This document shows positions 1 through 12,242 of a stretch of 64,000 bases of DNA, piece after piece; the first letter of the stretch is position 1; every line of letters starts with the position of its first letter. A program made the translations under genes and the position numbers. The notes under the pieces were generated by a model, which saw only the letters and a program-made list of their open reading frames with translations, had not been told where the DNA came from and searched no databases. The DNA comes from Bdellovibrionales bacterium (GTDB lineage: Bacteria; Bdellovibrionota; UBA1018; CAIMNF01): contig JAFEAO010000002.1 of the NCBI GenBank assembly GCA_018266375.1, positions 18,981-82,980 on the forward strand, given 5' to 3'.

Positions 1-2
1 CA

Positions 3-383
3 GGCGGATGCCCGCTCGTTCTGACTGTCGGTGCAACCGATCAGAAGGACGCGGCTGCAAGCTTCAGCTCACGCGGACCTGCTGTTTGGAAAACCGGCAG
101 CTTCACCAAGCCGGACCTCGCGGCTCCAGGCGTAGCGGTGAAGTCTTCGATTCCAGGCGGCGGTTATGCCGAATTCTCGGGCACTTCGATGGCGACTCCA
201 CACGTCTCCGGTTTGGCGGCTCTCTTGTACCAAGTCAATCCTAAGCTCGAAGTGACGAAAGCGGTTCAAATCCTGAAGTCAACTTCGGACAACGTCGGTG
301 CTGACCCGAACACTTTCGGTGCAGGTCGCATCAACGCGCTCAAAGCGGTTAAAGCAATGAGCGGAAGCCGTAGTTTAGAGTAA
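3..383 (+). CDS. S8 family (subtilisin-like) serine peptidase, C-terminal fragment
   Basis: The reading frame is open from the left edge of the window, so only the last 126 or so residues are present. The motif GTSMATPHVSG carries the catalytic serine of the S8 family. Upstream, the segment around FSSRGP and PDLAAPG matches the conserved stretch that precedes the nucleophile in subtilases. The protein ends shortly after a helix and a GAGRINALKAV segment, as many secreted subtilases do, with no extra C-terminal domain. The Asp and His of the triad and any signal peptide lie outside the window. A hairpin terminator follows the stop codon. The family is secure; substrate and localisation cannot be judged from this fragment. 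Confidence 0.93.
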   Translation, partial: GGCPLVLTVGATDQKDAAASFSSRGPAVWKTGSFTKPDLAAPGVAVKSSIPGGGYAEFSGTSMATPHVSGLAALLYQVNPKLEVTKAVQILKSTSDNVGADPNTFGAGRINALKAVKAMSGSRSLE

Positions 384-409
384 GACTCAGGTTCGATAAA
401 TTTTTGAAG

Positions 410-441
410 GCCCGGTGCGCTGATTGCGTACCGGGCTTTTT
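410..441 (+). terminator. Intrinsic terminator after the S8 peptidase gene
   Basis: An 11-bp stem (GCCCGGTGCGC pairing with GCGTACCGGGC, one G-U pair) with a 5-nt loop is followed by five T residues. It sits between the peptidase stop codon and the convergent carB stop codon. The T-run favours the plus strand, although the stem could also slow transcription coming from carB. Confidence 0.85.
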
Positions 442-453
442 GCTTCTACTTTT

Positions 454-3672
<3,219 letters not shown>

Positions 3673-3746
3673 GGCCGGAAAAGACCATAACTTGAATGGT
3701 CAAACGGCACCAGAATTCTTTAGGATTTGGAGTAAAATTTTTGGAC

Positions 3747-4019
3747 TTACTGCCCGGCGTTACCATAGCCCAAAATGTCGACGTAAGTCGTGCCCGCGGA
3801 AACGGATGACGCCGGCCGTGCGGCTTGGCCTTTGATCTGGATTTTCTTGTCGTTGAACAGTTTTTTAAACTGAGAACGGGTGATGTTTTTTAAATCGAGG
3901 TTGTCTTTGACCAGGCGGAGCTGCTCCATGAGCACGGAGTCGAGGCGGTTGACCTTGTGATTGAGTTCAAGGGTCACGCGGTAAGAGTTGGGCGGCTGCG
4001 GAGGGATATTTTGGCTCAT
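3747..4019 (-). CDS. Small S4-like RNA-binding domain protein
   Basis: A 90-residue protein made almost entirely of an S4-type fold. The stretch from LDSVLMEQL through ITRSQFKKLFNDKKIQIKG to VSAGTTYVDI follows the S4 pattern (arginine/serine helix pair, then K-I-x-I/V-x-G and a terminal beta strand) seen at the N-terminus of RluA-type pseudouridine synthases and in standalone S4 proteins. No catalytic domain follows, so it is probably an RNA-binding or ribosome-associated factor. It is encoded upstream of carB on the same strand with a 74-bp gap. The S4 call rests on pattern reading only. The C-terminal residues past the fold (GYGNAGQ) are not informative. Confidence 0.6.
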   Translation of the reverse strand: MSQNIPPQPPNSYRVTLELNHKVNRLDSVLMEQLRLVKDNLDLKNITRSQFKKLFNDKKIQIKGQAARPASSVSAGTTYVDILGYGNAGQ

Positions 4020-4294
4020 TTGGGATCGGATTGTGCATCATCGATCCGGTAAAAGTCAAAGTGTAGTGCGTGCAACGCCCTCCTTGGAGAGTGTGGCGAC
4101 CGAGGAGTAGCGAAGGCCGTTTGGATCTAAGTCCGGATCATCGAAATGCCTACGAAAAAAAAGACAACCTCAATTTCTCCTTAGATACAAATTACGCGAG
4201 GCACTATTTTTAGCGTTTTTTAGCCCATTTTGGCTATAAAAAGTTGTCATTCCCTTTTTGCCGCGATACTTCTTTTTATCTAGGAAATTGGGAT

Positions 4295-5776
4295 ATGGAC
4301 AAATCAAACATTCGCGCTGGGCGACTCACGTCGGCTCAGTACGCTGAGACTTTTTGCGATATACATCCGCCACTTGATCAGAAGATGGCGGCATTCGAAA
4401 GTAGCCGTTGCTACTTTTGCTACGACGCCCCTTGCATGGAGGCGTGTCCGACACAAATCAACATTCCGGAATTTATTCGTCGGATCAGTACCGAGAACAC
4501 CTTGGGCGCCGGTACCGAAATTTTAGAAGCCAACATTTTGGGTGGCACCTGCTCACGCGTGTGCCCGGTTGAGATCTTATGCGAGCAAGCTTGTGTGCGT
4601 AACACCTCGGAAGACAAACCGGTCACGATCGGACTCCTCCAGCGTTATGCGACCGATTATGTTTTCAAAGCGGTGGAAAGCGGCAAGATGAAGCAGCCGT
4701 TTACGCGCGCTCGCGCTACGGGCAAGAAAGTGGCTGTCGTCGGCGGCGGGCCTGCGGGTTTGTCGGTGGCTCATCGCCTGGCGATGCTGGGCCACGATGT
4801 AGAGATTTTTGAAGCACTCCCGAAGACGGGCGGTCTGAACGAATATGGAATCGCGGTTTACAAGATGCTCGATGACTTCGCTCAGCGCGAAGTAAAGTTT
4901 TTGCTCAGCATCGGCGGTATCACGGTTCACAACGGCAAACGCTTGGGCAAGGAGCTGAAACTTGTGGATTTGCGTTCGAAGTACGCGTCGGTGTTTTTGT
5001 CGATTGGTCTCGGCGGCGTGAATGCGCTCAAGCTTGAAGGCGAGGACTGGCCGGGCGTGATGAACGCGGTTGATTACATCGCTGAACTCCGTCAGTGCAA
5101 AAACTATTCTAAAATGCAGGTCGCTCGCGACGTGGTGGTGATCGGCGGCGGGAACACCGCGATCGATATCGCGATCCAATCTAAGGCGCTGGGCGCTGAG
5201 AACGTAACCCTCGTTTATCGTCGTGGCTCGAGTGACATGAGTGCAACCGGCTACGAGCAAGAGCTTGCGCAAACTCGTGGCGTGAAGATTGTGCTTTGGT
5301 CCCGTCCGGTGGGGCTCGAAGGCTCTAGCGCTGGCGTTCGCGGCGTGAAGTTTGAAAAGACACGCAAGAACGCCAAAGGTGAGCTCGAAGGCACGAACGA
5401 GTTTTTTGTGGTGCCTGCGGATCACGTGTTTAAAGCGGTAGGGCAGTTGCTTCTTCCGGAGGTGCAAGAGCTCGAAGTCGTTAAAGGCAAATTCAAAGTC
5501 GACGCTCGCGGCGAAACTTCGGTCAAGGGCGTTTACGCCGGCGGTGATTGCATCGCTCACAAAGAGGATCTGACGGTTGCTGCCGTTCAAGACGGTAAGA
5601 TTTCGGCCTACGCGATTCATGAAGCTTTGACCGGCGAGAAACTCTCCGGAAAAGGCATGAAAGATTATAAGGCGATTGCGGCTCTCGATGCTGCTCGCGT
5701 GCTCAATCACCCAGCGCACATTCATGGCGGCTTGGGTAAGCAAAAAATTGGAACGACTGTAGGGGGTGCTCGCTAA
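4295..5776 (+). CDS. preT: NAD-dependent dihydropyrimidine dehydrogenase, PreT subunit
   Basis: Electron-transfer subunit that takes electrons between NAD(P)H and the PreA catalytic subunit, reducing uracil and thymine to the 5,6-dihydro forms. The N-terminus holds two cysteine clusters (CYFCYDAPCMEAC and CSRVCPVEILCEQAC) for Fe-S centres. A FAD-binding GGGPAGLS motif and an NAD(P)-binding VVVIGGGNTAIDIA motif follow, and the C-terminus has VYAGGDC typical of this flavoprotein group. I chose the ATG at 4295 (493 aa) because AGGAA lies about 10 nt upstream and MDKSNIRAGRL starts the conserved region; a TTG start at 4244 would add an unconserved tail. Its stop overlaps the preA start by one base (TAATG). 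First gene of the pyrimidine breakdown operon. Confidence 0.93.
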   Translation: MDKSNIRAGRLTSAQYAETFCDIHPPLDQKMAAFESSRCYFCYDAPCMEACPTQINIPEFIRRISTENTLGAGTEILEANILGGTCSRVCPVEILCEQACVRNTSEDKPVTIGLLQRYATDYVFKAVESGKMKQPFTRARATGKKVAVVGGGPAGLSVAHRLAMLGHDVEIFEALPKTGGLNEYGIAVYKMLDDFAQREVKFLLSIGGITVHNGKRLGKELKLVDLRSKYASVFLSIGLGGVNALKLEGEDWPGVMNAVDYIAELRQCKNYSKMQVARDVVVIGGGNTAIDIAIQSKALGAENVTLVYRRGSSDMSATGYEQELAQTRGVKIVLWSRPVGLEGSSAGVRGVKFEKTRKNAKGELEGTNEFFVVPADHVFKAVGQLLLPEVQELEVVKGKFKVDARGETSVKGVYAGGDCIAHKEDLTVAAVQDGKISAYAIHEALTGEKLSGKGMKDYKAIAALDAARVLNHPAHIHGGLGKQKIGTTVGGAR

Positions 5777-7068
5777 TGGCTGATATCAGTTGCAACATTG
5801 CAGGCATTAAGTCGCCGAACCCCTATTGGCTGGCGTCTGCACCTCCGACCGACAAAAAGTACAACGTCGTCCGCGCATTCCAAGCAGGTTGGGGCGGAGT
5901 CGTGTGGAAAACCTTGGGCGAAGATCCTCCGGTCGTAAACGTCTCGTCTCGGTACGGATCGGTCGATATCAACGGCCAGAAGATGATGGGCTTAAACAAC
6001 ATCGAGCTCATCTCGGATCGCCCGCTCGAAGTTAACCTTCGCGAGATCAAAGAAACCAAGCGCGAGTGGAAAGACCGCGCCCTCATCGTGTCTCTCATGG
6101 TTCCTTGCGAGGAAGATTCGTGGAAACGCATTCTCAAAAAAGTTGAAGACACCGAAGCGGATGGCATCGAGCTTAACTTTGGTTGCCCGCACGGGATGAG
6201 TGAGCGCGGAATGGGTGCAGCCGTTGGCCAAGTGCCCGAGTATATCGAGATGGTCACGCGTTGGTGTAAGCAGCATTCGCGCATGCCGGTGCTCGTGAAG
6301 CTCACTCCAAACATTGCCGATATCCGTCGACCGGCTCGTGCGGCAAAAGCCGGCGGTGCGGATGGCGTGTCTTTGATCAACACCATTAACTCCATCACGC
6401 GCGTTGACCTCGATGCGATGTCACCCGAACCGATGGTGGATGGCAAAGGCACTCACGGGGGTTACTGCGGTCCTGCAGTGAGGCCAATCGCGCTGAACAT
6501 GGTGGCCGAGATCGCTCGTGATCCTGAAACTCGCGGATTGCCGATGTCCGGCATCGGTGGAATCGGAAGCTGGCGAGACGCTGCCGAGTTTATGGCTCTG
6601 GGCTGTCAGTCCGTTCAAGTGTGTACTGCAGCCATGCACTACGGTTTCAATATCGTGAGCGACATGAATAGCGGGCTCTCGAACTGGATGGACTCGAAGG
6701 GCTACAAAAAGCTCGACGATTTTATCGGCAAGGCCGTTCCAAACGTCACCGATTGGCAATACCTCAATATCAATTTCAAAACGGTTGCGCACATCAATCA
6801 AGACTCGTGCATCAAGTGCGGTCTTTGCTACGCGGCTTGTGAGGACACTTCTCACCAATCGATCAGCAATATGCGCATCCCCTCTACCGACGGCGGTCCG
6901 GGCCAACGTCACTACGAGATCATCGAAAACGAGTGCGTGGGTTGTAACCTCTGTTTCCACGTGTGTCCTGAACCGGGCACGATCACGATGGTTCCTCAAA
7001 AAACAGGCTTGCCTTATGCAAACTGGACGACCCATCCCAACAATCCAATGGCGAAAGCCAAGGCGTAA
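5776..7068 (+). CDS. preA: NAD-dependent dihydropyrimidine dehydrogenase, PreA catalytic subunit
   Basis: FMN-dependent catalytic subunit that reduces uracil and thymine at the 5,6 double bond. The N-terminal 300 residues form a dihydroorotate-dehydrogenase-like barrel (NPYWLASAPPTD, ELNFGCPHG, GGYCGPAVRPIAL with the likely active-site cysteine, GIGGIGSWRDA). The C-terminus carries two 4Fe-4S ferredoxin motifs (CIKCGLCYAAC and CVGCNLCFHVC). At 430 residues it is close to E. coli PreA. It is translationally coupled to preT through a one-base overlap, as expected for a heteromeric enzyme. Confidence 0.96.
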   Translation: MADISCNIAGIKSPNPYWLASAPPTDKKYNVVRAFQAGWGGVVWKTLGEDPPVVNVSSRYGSVDINGQKMMGLNNIELISDRPLEVNLREIKETKREWKDRALIVSLMVPCEEDSWKRILKKVEDTEADGIELNFGCPHGMSERGMGAAVGQVPEYIEMVTRWCKQHSRMPVLVKLTPNIADIRRPARAAKAGGADGVSLINTINSITRVDLDAMSPEPMVDGKGTHGGYCGPAVRPIALNMVAEIARDPETRGLPMSGIGGIGSWRDAAEFMALGCQSVQVCTAAMHYGFNIVSDMNSGLSNWMDSKGYKKLDDFIGKAVPNVTDWQYLNINFKTVAHINQDSCIKCGLCYAACEDTSHQSISNMRIPSTDGGPGQRHYEIIENECVGCNLCFHVCPEPGTITMVPQKTGLPYANWTTHPNNPMAKAKA

Positions 7069-7111
7069 ATTTAAAAAACAAGTCACGCCACGAGGCGCGC
7101 AGGAGAAATAG

Positions 7112-8578
7112 ATGATTAAGAACTACATTAACGGTAAATGGGTCGACTCAATCGCAAAAGAATCTGTGGAAATTCACAACCCGGCAACGGGTCAGGTGAT
7201 TGAAAGGTGTCCGATGGGCACGGCCGAAGAACTCGCTGCCGCAACAGCGGCTGCAAAAGAAGCGTTCAAGACTTGGCGCCGGACTCCGGCAGTGGATCGC
7301 ACGGTTTATTTGTTCAAGCTTCGCGATCTCCTCGAGCAAAACTTTGAAGAGCTGGCAAAACTCGTGACCACCGAGCACGGTAAGACTTACATCGAAGCCA
7401 AAGGTTCAGTCCGTCGCGGGATTCAGATGGTGGAGACCGCGTGCGGGATCCCAACCATGATGATGGGCGAGCACTTTGAAGATATCGCTACAGGCATCGA
7501 CTCGAAAGCCGTTCGTCGCCCGATGGGCGTGTTTGGCGTGATCGCGCCGTTCAACTTCCCTGCGATGGTTCCGTTCTGGTTCTGGCCGTATGCCGTTGCG
7601 ATGGGCAACACCGTGGTGATCAAGCCGTCTGAGCGCGTGCCACTCACTCAAGTCAAAGTGTTCGAACTGATCGAAAAAGCGGGTTTCCCGAAGGGCGTGA
7701 TCAATATGGTTCACGGCGGTAAAGACGTGGTGAACGCGATGTGCACGCACCCGGATATCAAGGGCGTGTCGTTTGTGGGTTCAACCCCGGTTGCTAAACA
7801 TGTGTACGTTACTGCAACTTCTCACGGCAAGCGCGTGCAAGCTCTCGGCGGTGCCAAAAACTTTATGGTCGTGTTGCCTGACGCCGAAATGGATAAGGCA
7901 GCGGCAACCGCTTACGAATCGATCACCGGTTGCGCAGGCGAGCGTTGTCTCGCGGGTTCGGTCGTGGTTTCGATCGGCAAAGAAACCGCAAAAGAAGTCG
8001 AAGATATGGTCGTTCGTCGTGCTAAGGAAGCGACCGTGGGCAACGGAATGGATGCAAATTGCTCCATGGGGCCAATGATCAGCCAAGCGGCAAAAGATCG
8101 CGTGAAAGGTTTGATTCAATCGGCAATCGACGAAGGCGCCGAGCTCCTGGTTGACGGACGTCAGGGTGTGGATCAGATGCCGGGTTTCTTCTTGAAGCCG
8201 ACCGTACTCAAAGGCATCAAAGCCCACATGAAGATCGCTAAAGAAGAAGTGTTCGGTCCGGTCATTCTTCTGGCCGAATCCGATTCTCTCGACAGCGCGA
8301 TTGAATGGATCAACTCAAGCCCGTTCGCGAACACCACGACCTTGTTCACCACTTCAGGCGCGGCTGCACGCAAGTTCAGTTACGAAGTCGATCCGTCCAT
8401 GATCGGGATCAATATCGGCGTTCCGGCTCCGATGGCGTTCTTCTCGTTCGGTGGCTCTAAGGATTCGTTCTTCGGCGACGTCAAAGCCCACGGCAAGCAA
8501 TGCGTGAACTTCTACACCGATACGTTCGTCACGATCGAACGTTGGGGAAGTAACGCGAACGTATGGAGCCACAAGTAG
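7112..8578 (+). CDS. mmsA: CoA-acylating methylmalonate-semialdehyde dehydrogenase
   Basis: Oxidises methylmalonate semialdehyde to propionyl-CoA and malonate semialdehyde to acetyl-CoA, the last step of thymine and uracil breakdown after transamination. The 488-residue protein is an aldehyde dehydrogenase superfamily member with the MMSDH hallmarks: FGVIAPFNFPAMVPFWFWP, FVGSTPVAKHVY, and GCAGERCLAG with the catalytic cysteine near residue 278. The ATG follows AGGAGA at good spacing. A weak 4-bp hairpin (7086-7097) lies just before the Shine-Dalgarno. It ends one base before the next ATG. In other bacteria this enzyme also serves valine or inositol breakdown; the neighbours here point to pyrimidines. 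Confidence 0.95.
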   Translation: MIKNYINGKWVDSIAKESVEIHNPATGQVIERCPMGTAEELAAATAAAKEAFKTWRRTPAVDRTVYLFKLRDLLEQNFEELAKLVTTEHGKTYIEAKGSVRRGIQMVETACGIPTMMMGEHFEDIATGIDSKAVRRPMGVFGVIAPFNFPAMVPFWFWPYAVAMGNTVVIKPSERVPLTQVKVFELIEKAGFPKGVINMVHGGKDVVNAMCTHPDIKGVSFVGSTPVAKHVYVTATSHGKRVQALGGAKNFMVVLPDAEMDKAAATAYESITGCAGERCLAGSVVVSIGKETAKEVEDMVVRRAKEATVGNGMDANCSMGPMISQAAKDRVKGLIQSAIDEGAELLVDGRQGVDQMPGFFLKPTVLKGIKAHMKIAKEEVFGPVILLAESDSLDSAIEWINSSPFANTTTLFTTSGAAARKFSYEVDPSMIGINIGVPAPMAFFSFGGSKDSFFGDVKAHGKQCVNFYTDTFVTIERWGSNANVWSHK

Positions 8579-8579
8579 C

Positions 8580-9983
8580 ATGAGTCTCTTAATTAAAAAC
8601 GGAATGATCGCGACCGCAAGCGAGACCTTTGATGGCGATATTTACATCGAAGGCGAAACGATCGCGGCGATCGGCAAAAACCTTGCAGCCACTCACTCGG
8701 GTGCGGGCAAAGCGGCAAAAGTGATCGACGCCAAAGGTTGCTACGTGTTCCCAGGCGGGATCGATGCGCACACGCACATGAATCTTCCGTTCATGGGCAC
8801 AAATTCCTCCGATGACTTCGAAACCGGCACGATCGCTGGACTTCACGGCGGCACGACCACGATCATCGACTTCGCATTCCAAGCACACGGCGGGACACTC
8901 GACGCCGCTTACAATCGCTGGCAAGAGATGGCCCAAGGCAAAGCCGCAGGCGATTACGCGTTCCACATGGCGGTGACGGATTTTAATCCAAAAGTGGCAG
9001 CCGAGATCAAAACCATGACCGACAAGCACGGCATCACGTCGTTCAAGATCTTCATGGCGTACAAAGGCGCGCTCATGGTCGACGATCGTCAGATCGTGGA
9101 TCTCATGGCCGAAGTTAAAAAGCACAACGGACTCGTGATCGCTCACTGCGAGAACGGCGATATGGTCGATCAGATGATTGCCGACAACCGCGCGAAGGGT
9201 AACAAGCATCCCAAGTATCACGTGCTCTCACGTCCGCCGATCACTGAGGCTGAAGCCACAGGTCGTTTGATGGATATCGCGCACGCCGGCCAGTATCCAC
9301 TCTATATCGTGCACATGACTTGCGATGAAGCTCTGGATCGAGTGCGCGAAGGCACTCGACGTCAGCAAAAAGTTTACGTCGAGACTTGTATTCAGTACTT
9401 GGTGCTGGATGAGAGTTTGTACTTCCAAGACGGATTCGAAGGTTCGAAGTGGGTGATGAGCCCGCCACTCCGTAAAAAGGAAGACCAAGAAGCGTTGTGG
9501 GCCGGGATGAATCAAAATCTCGTGCACACCGTCGCCACCGATCACTGTCCATTCTGTATGGATCAAAAGAAGATGGGGATCGACGACTTCTCCAAGATCC
9601 CGAACGGGATGCCGGGGATCGAGCACCGCATGGAATTGCTCTTCAGTGAGGGCGTGCTCAAAAACAAAATCAGTATGCAGAAGTTTGTCGATGTCACGTC
9701 GACCGCTCCGGCAAGGATCTTTGGTCTGGCTCCACGCAAGGGTACCATTGCGATTGGCGCGGATGCCGATCTCGTGATTCTTGATCCAAAAGTACAGCAC
9801 ACCGTGAGCGCTAAAACCCACCACATGAACTGCGATTACAGCGCGTTCGAAGGTTGGAAGCTTACCGGCAAGATTAAAACCACCGTTCTTCGCGGCACCA
9901 TTGCTGTGGATGGCGGTAAAGCATTAGTGGGTAAGGGATTTGGAAAGTATTTACCGCGCAAACAATCAGGCGCACTTTTATAA
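8580..9983 (+). CDS. hydA: Dihydropyrimidinase (D-hydantoinase family)
   Basis: Zinc-dependent cyclic amidohydrolase that opens dihydrouracil to N-carbamoyl-beta-alanine and dihydrothymine to N-carbamoyl-beta-aminoisobutyrate. Metal ligands are visible: the HxH of DAHTHMNLPF, the lysine that is normally carbamylated in FKIFMAYKG, histidines in IAHCENGDM and IVHMTCDEAL, and the aspartate of VATDHCPF. The 467-residue length is normal. It starts one base after mmsA and is followed 12 bp later by the beta-ureidopropionase gene, with an AAGGGG Shine-Dalgarno between. Allantoinase and dihydroorotase are related, but the operon context fixes dihydropyrimidinase. Confidence 0.95.
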   Translation: MSLLIKNGMIATASETFDGDIYIEGETIAAIGKNLAATHSGAGKAAKVIDAKGCYVFPGGIDAHTHMNLPFMGTNSSDDFETGTIAGLHGGTTTIIDFAFQAHGGTLDAAYNRWQEMAQGKAAGDYAFHMAVTDFNPKVAAEIKTMTDKHGITSFKIFMAYKGALMVDDRQIVDLMAEVKKHNGLVIAHCENGDMVDQMIADNRAKGNKHPKYHVLSRPPITEAEATGRLMDIAHAGQYPLYIVHMTCDEALDRVREGTRRQQKVYVETCIQYLVLDESLYFQDGFEGSKWVMSPPLRKKEDQEALWAGMNQNLVHTVATDHCPFCMDQKKMGIDDFSKIPNGMPGIEHRMELLFSEGVLKNKISMQKFVDVTSTAPARIFGLAPRKGTIAIGADADLVILDPKVQHTVSAKTHHMNCDYSAFEGWKLTGKIKTTVLRGTIAVDGGKALVGKGFGKYLPRKQSGALL

Positions 9984-9995
9984 GGGGAATAGACA

Positions 9996-10862
9996 ATGGC
10001 ACAAATCGTAAAAGCAGGATTAATCCAAGTTGCAAACAAACTTCCGACTGAGGCGTCGTGCAAAGAGCATCGTGATGCGATGATCGAAGCCCACCTCAGG
10101 TACATCGATCAAGCAGGCAAGGCCGGCGTGAAAATGCTGTGCTTCCAAGAAATCTTTACCGGCCCTTACTTCTGCCCGTCGCAAGACAAGAAGTGGTACG
10201 GTTTGGCTGAGGCAATTCCAGACGGCCACACCACGCGCCTCATGCAAGAGTATGCAAAAAAATACTCGATGGTGATCGTGGTGCCGATCTATGAAGAGCA
10301 CATGACCGGTGTCTATTACAATACTGCCGCGGTGATCGACGCCGACGGTAAGTATCTCGGCAAGTACCGCAAACAGCACATTCCTCAAGTCGCGGGTTTC
10401 TGGGAAAAGTTTTTCTTCAAACCGGGTAACGGCGGATACCCCGTCTTCAAAACCGCATACGGCAACGTCGGCGTCTACATTTGCTACGACCGCCACTTCC
10501 CGGAAGGTGCGCGTGCACTCGGTCTCGCGGGTGCGGACATCGTGTTCAATCCATCGGCAACGGTTGCGGGCCTCTCCCAGTACTTGTGGGAACTCGAGCA
10601 GCCGGCACACGCAGTGGCCAACGGCTACTTCGTCGGTGCGATCAATCGTGTTGGTAAAGAAGCTCCATGGAACATCGGTGAGTTCTACGGCTCATCGTAC
10701 TTCGTCAATCCGCGCGGGAAGATCGTCGCTCAAGCATCAAAAGATAAAGACGAGCTCGTGATGGCCGACCTCAACTTCGACGACATCAAAGAAGTGCGAG
10801 ACCTGTGGCAGTTCTACCGCGACCGTCGCCCGGAATCTTACGGCACACTGACTGACATTTAA
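9996..10862 (+). CDS. Beta-ureidopropionase (N-carbamoyl-beta-alanine amidohydrolase), nitrilase superfamily
   Basis: Hydrolyses N-carbamoyl-beta-alanine to beta-alanine, CO2 and ammonia, the third step of reductive pyrimidine breakdown. The 288-residue protein has the nitrilase-superfamily Glu-Lys-Cys triad: Glu in CFQEIFTGPYF (about residue 52), Lys in YRKQHIP (near 127), and Cys in YICYDRHFPE (near 162). This is the nitrilase-type enzyme, not the zinc-dependent AmaB/HyuC type found in many bacteria. A putrescine carbamoylase (AguB) is the closest alternative by sequence, but the neighbours favour the pyrimidine role. Confidence 0.9.
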   Translation: MAQIVKAGLIQVANKLPTEASCKEHRDAMIEAHLRYIDQAGKAGVKMLCFQEIFTGPYFCPSQDKKWYGLAEAIPDGHTTRLMQEYAKKYSMVIVVPIYEEHMTGVYYNTAAVIDADGKYLGKYRKQHIPQVAGFWEKFFFKPGNGGYPVFKTAYGNVGVYICYDRHFPEGARALGLAGADIVFNPSATVAGLSQYLWELEQPAHAVANGYFVGAINRVGKEAPWNIGEFYGSSYFVNPRGKIVAQASKDKDELVMADLNFDDIKEVRDLWQFYRDRRPESYGTLTDI

Positions 10863-10882
10863 TCTAAACATAAGGGAGACGT

Positions 10883-10898
10883 CGCGCCGCTCGGCGCG
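10883..10898 (+). promoter_or_regulatory. Intercistronic hairpin between Shine-Dalgarno and start codon
   Basis: CGCGCCG and CGGCGCG pair perfectly over 7 bp around a 2-nt loop (6 bp with a 4-nt loop is sterically more likely). The purine-rich AAGGGAG at 10871-10877 lies about 30 nt from the ATG at 10908, too far in linear form. Folding of the hairpin would shorten that distance to a usable value, so it may tune aminotransferase translation. Confidence 0.45.
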
Positions 10899-10907
10899 CA
10901 AACACAA

Positions 10908-12218
10908 ATGGCTAAAAAACTCACTGCAGACGAAATCTTATCGCTCCGGAAAAAGCATTTCCTTCCGACCGCGGTTCACTATCATAAAAAGCCGCTCTAC
11001 ATCACTAAAGCCAAAGGCGAGTATGTGTGGGACGACGAAGGCAAACAATATTTGGACGCAATCGGCGGGATCGTTTGTATCTCGGCCGGTCACAACCATC
11101 CAAAAATCAAAGCGGCGATCAAAGAGATGTTAGATAGCGATGAGATCCAACACTCATCGACGTTGTATCTCAACGATCGTCCGGTAAAGCTCGCGGCTAA
11201 ACTCAGTGAACACACCGCGAAGAATCTGACTCGCTGGCACTTCACGAACTCCGGTTCCGAAGCCAACGAAGCCGCGTTCATGGCTGCTCGTCAAGCCACG
11301 GGCGAAACCATGATCATCAACCTCCGCCACAGCTATCACGGCGGTACTGCAGCGGCACTCGCCAACTGCGGCCACCACACTTGGCGGTTCCGCAGTCAGC
11401 CCGTGACTAACGTTACGAGCGCGATGGAACCTTACTGCTATCGCTGTCCGTTCGGCGCGAGCCCGAATTCGTGCGAACTCGAGTGTGCGAAGAACGTCGA
11501 GACGACGATCCAGACCAGTACTCACGGCAAGATCGCGGCGTTTGTCGCCGAGCCGGTCATGGGCGTAGGCGGATTCATTACTCCGCAAAAAGACTACTTC
11601 CAGATGGTGGCGGGGATCGTCCGCAACTACGGCGGCAAGTACATCTCCGACGAAGTTCAAACCGGTTCCGGCCGTTGTGGCGGATCGTTGTTCTTGTCGA
11701 CCGAGCTCGGTATCCCGGCCGACATGATCACCACGGCAAAGTCGATGGGGAACGGCGCCGCGATCGGCGCGGTTGTGATGACCGATGAAATCGCCGAGAC
11801 TCTCGCTGGTAAGAGCTTCTTCAACACCTTCGGTTCGGATCCATATCAAACCGAGCAAGCTCGCATCACCATCGAGATCATCGAAGAAGAAAAGCTCATT
11901 CAAAACGCGAAGGAAGTCGGCGCTTATCTCCAAGACGGCCTCAAGGCGTTGATGAAGCATCAAAAGCTCATCGGTGACGTTCGCGGCCGCGGGCTTCTCC
12001 TCGGGGTCGAACTCGTTAAAGACAAGGCCACCAAGGAGCACGCTTCTCTCGAGTGCGCGGAACTCATGGATCGCTGCCGCGACAAGGGTTTACTTGTCGG
12101 TAAAGGCGGCCTGAAGGGGAACGTACTCCGGGTCGCGCCTCCTTTGACGATGACGAAGGCTCAAGCCGACTTCATGCTCAAAGTGATCGACTCTTGCCTG
12201 ACCGAAATGACTAAATAA
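10908..12218 (+). CDS. Class III aminotransferase, AGXT2-like (beta-alanine / beta-aminoisobutyrate transaminase)
   Basis: PLP enzyme expected to convert beta-alanine and beta-aminoisobutyrate to malonate and methylmalonate semialdehydes, feeding the dehydrogenase encoded earlier in the operon. Fold-type I class III features: NSGSEANEAA, SYHGGT, FVAEPVMGVGG, ISDEVQTGSGR, and the PLP lysine in TTAKSMGNG near residue 276. A cysteine-rich insert (CYRCPFGAS with two further cysteines) resembles the AGXT2 subgroup, whose members act on beta-aminoisobutyrate and glyoxylate. At 436 residues it is of normal length. The amino acceptor (pyruvate, glyoxylate or 2-oxoglutarate) cannot be read from the sequence. 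Confidence 0.9.
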   Translation: MAKKLTADEILSLRKKHFLPTAVHYHKKPLYITKAKGEYVWDDEGKQYLDAIGGIVCISAGHNHPKIKAAIKEMLDSDEIQHSSTLYLNDRPVKLAAKLSEHTAKNLTRWHFTNSGSEANEAAFMAARQATGETMIINLRHSYHGGTAAALANCGHHTWRFRSQPVTNVTSAMEPYCYRCPFGASPNSCELECAKNVETTIQTSTHGKIAAFVAEPVMGVGGFITPQKDYFQMVAGIVRNYGGKYISDEVQTGSGRCGGSLFLSTELGIPADMITTAKSMGNGAAIGAVVMTDEIAETLAGKSFFNTFGSDPYQTEQARITIEIIEEEKLIQNAKEVGAYLQDGLKALMKHQKLIGDVRGRGLLLGVELVKDKATKEHASLECAELMDRCRDKGLLVGKGGLKGNVLRVAPPLTMTKAQADFMLKVIDSCLTEMTK

Positions 12219-12242
12219 GCAACTCACGGGAGCGCGACTCAA

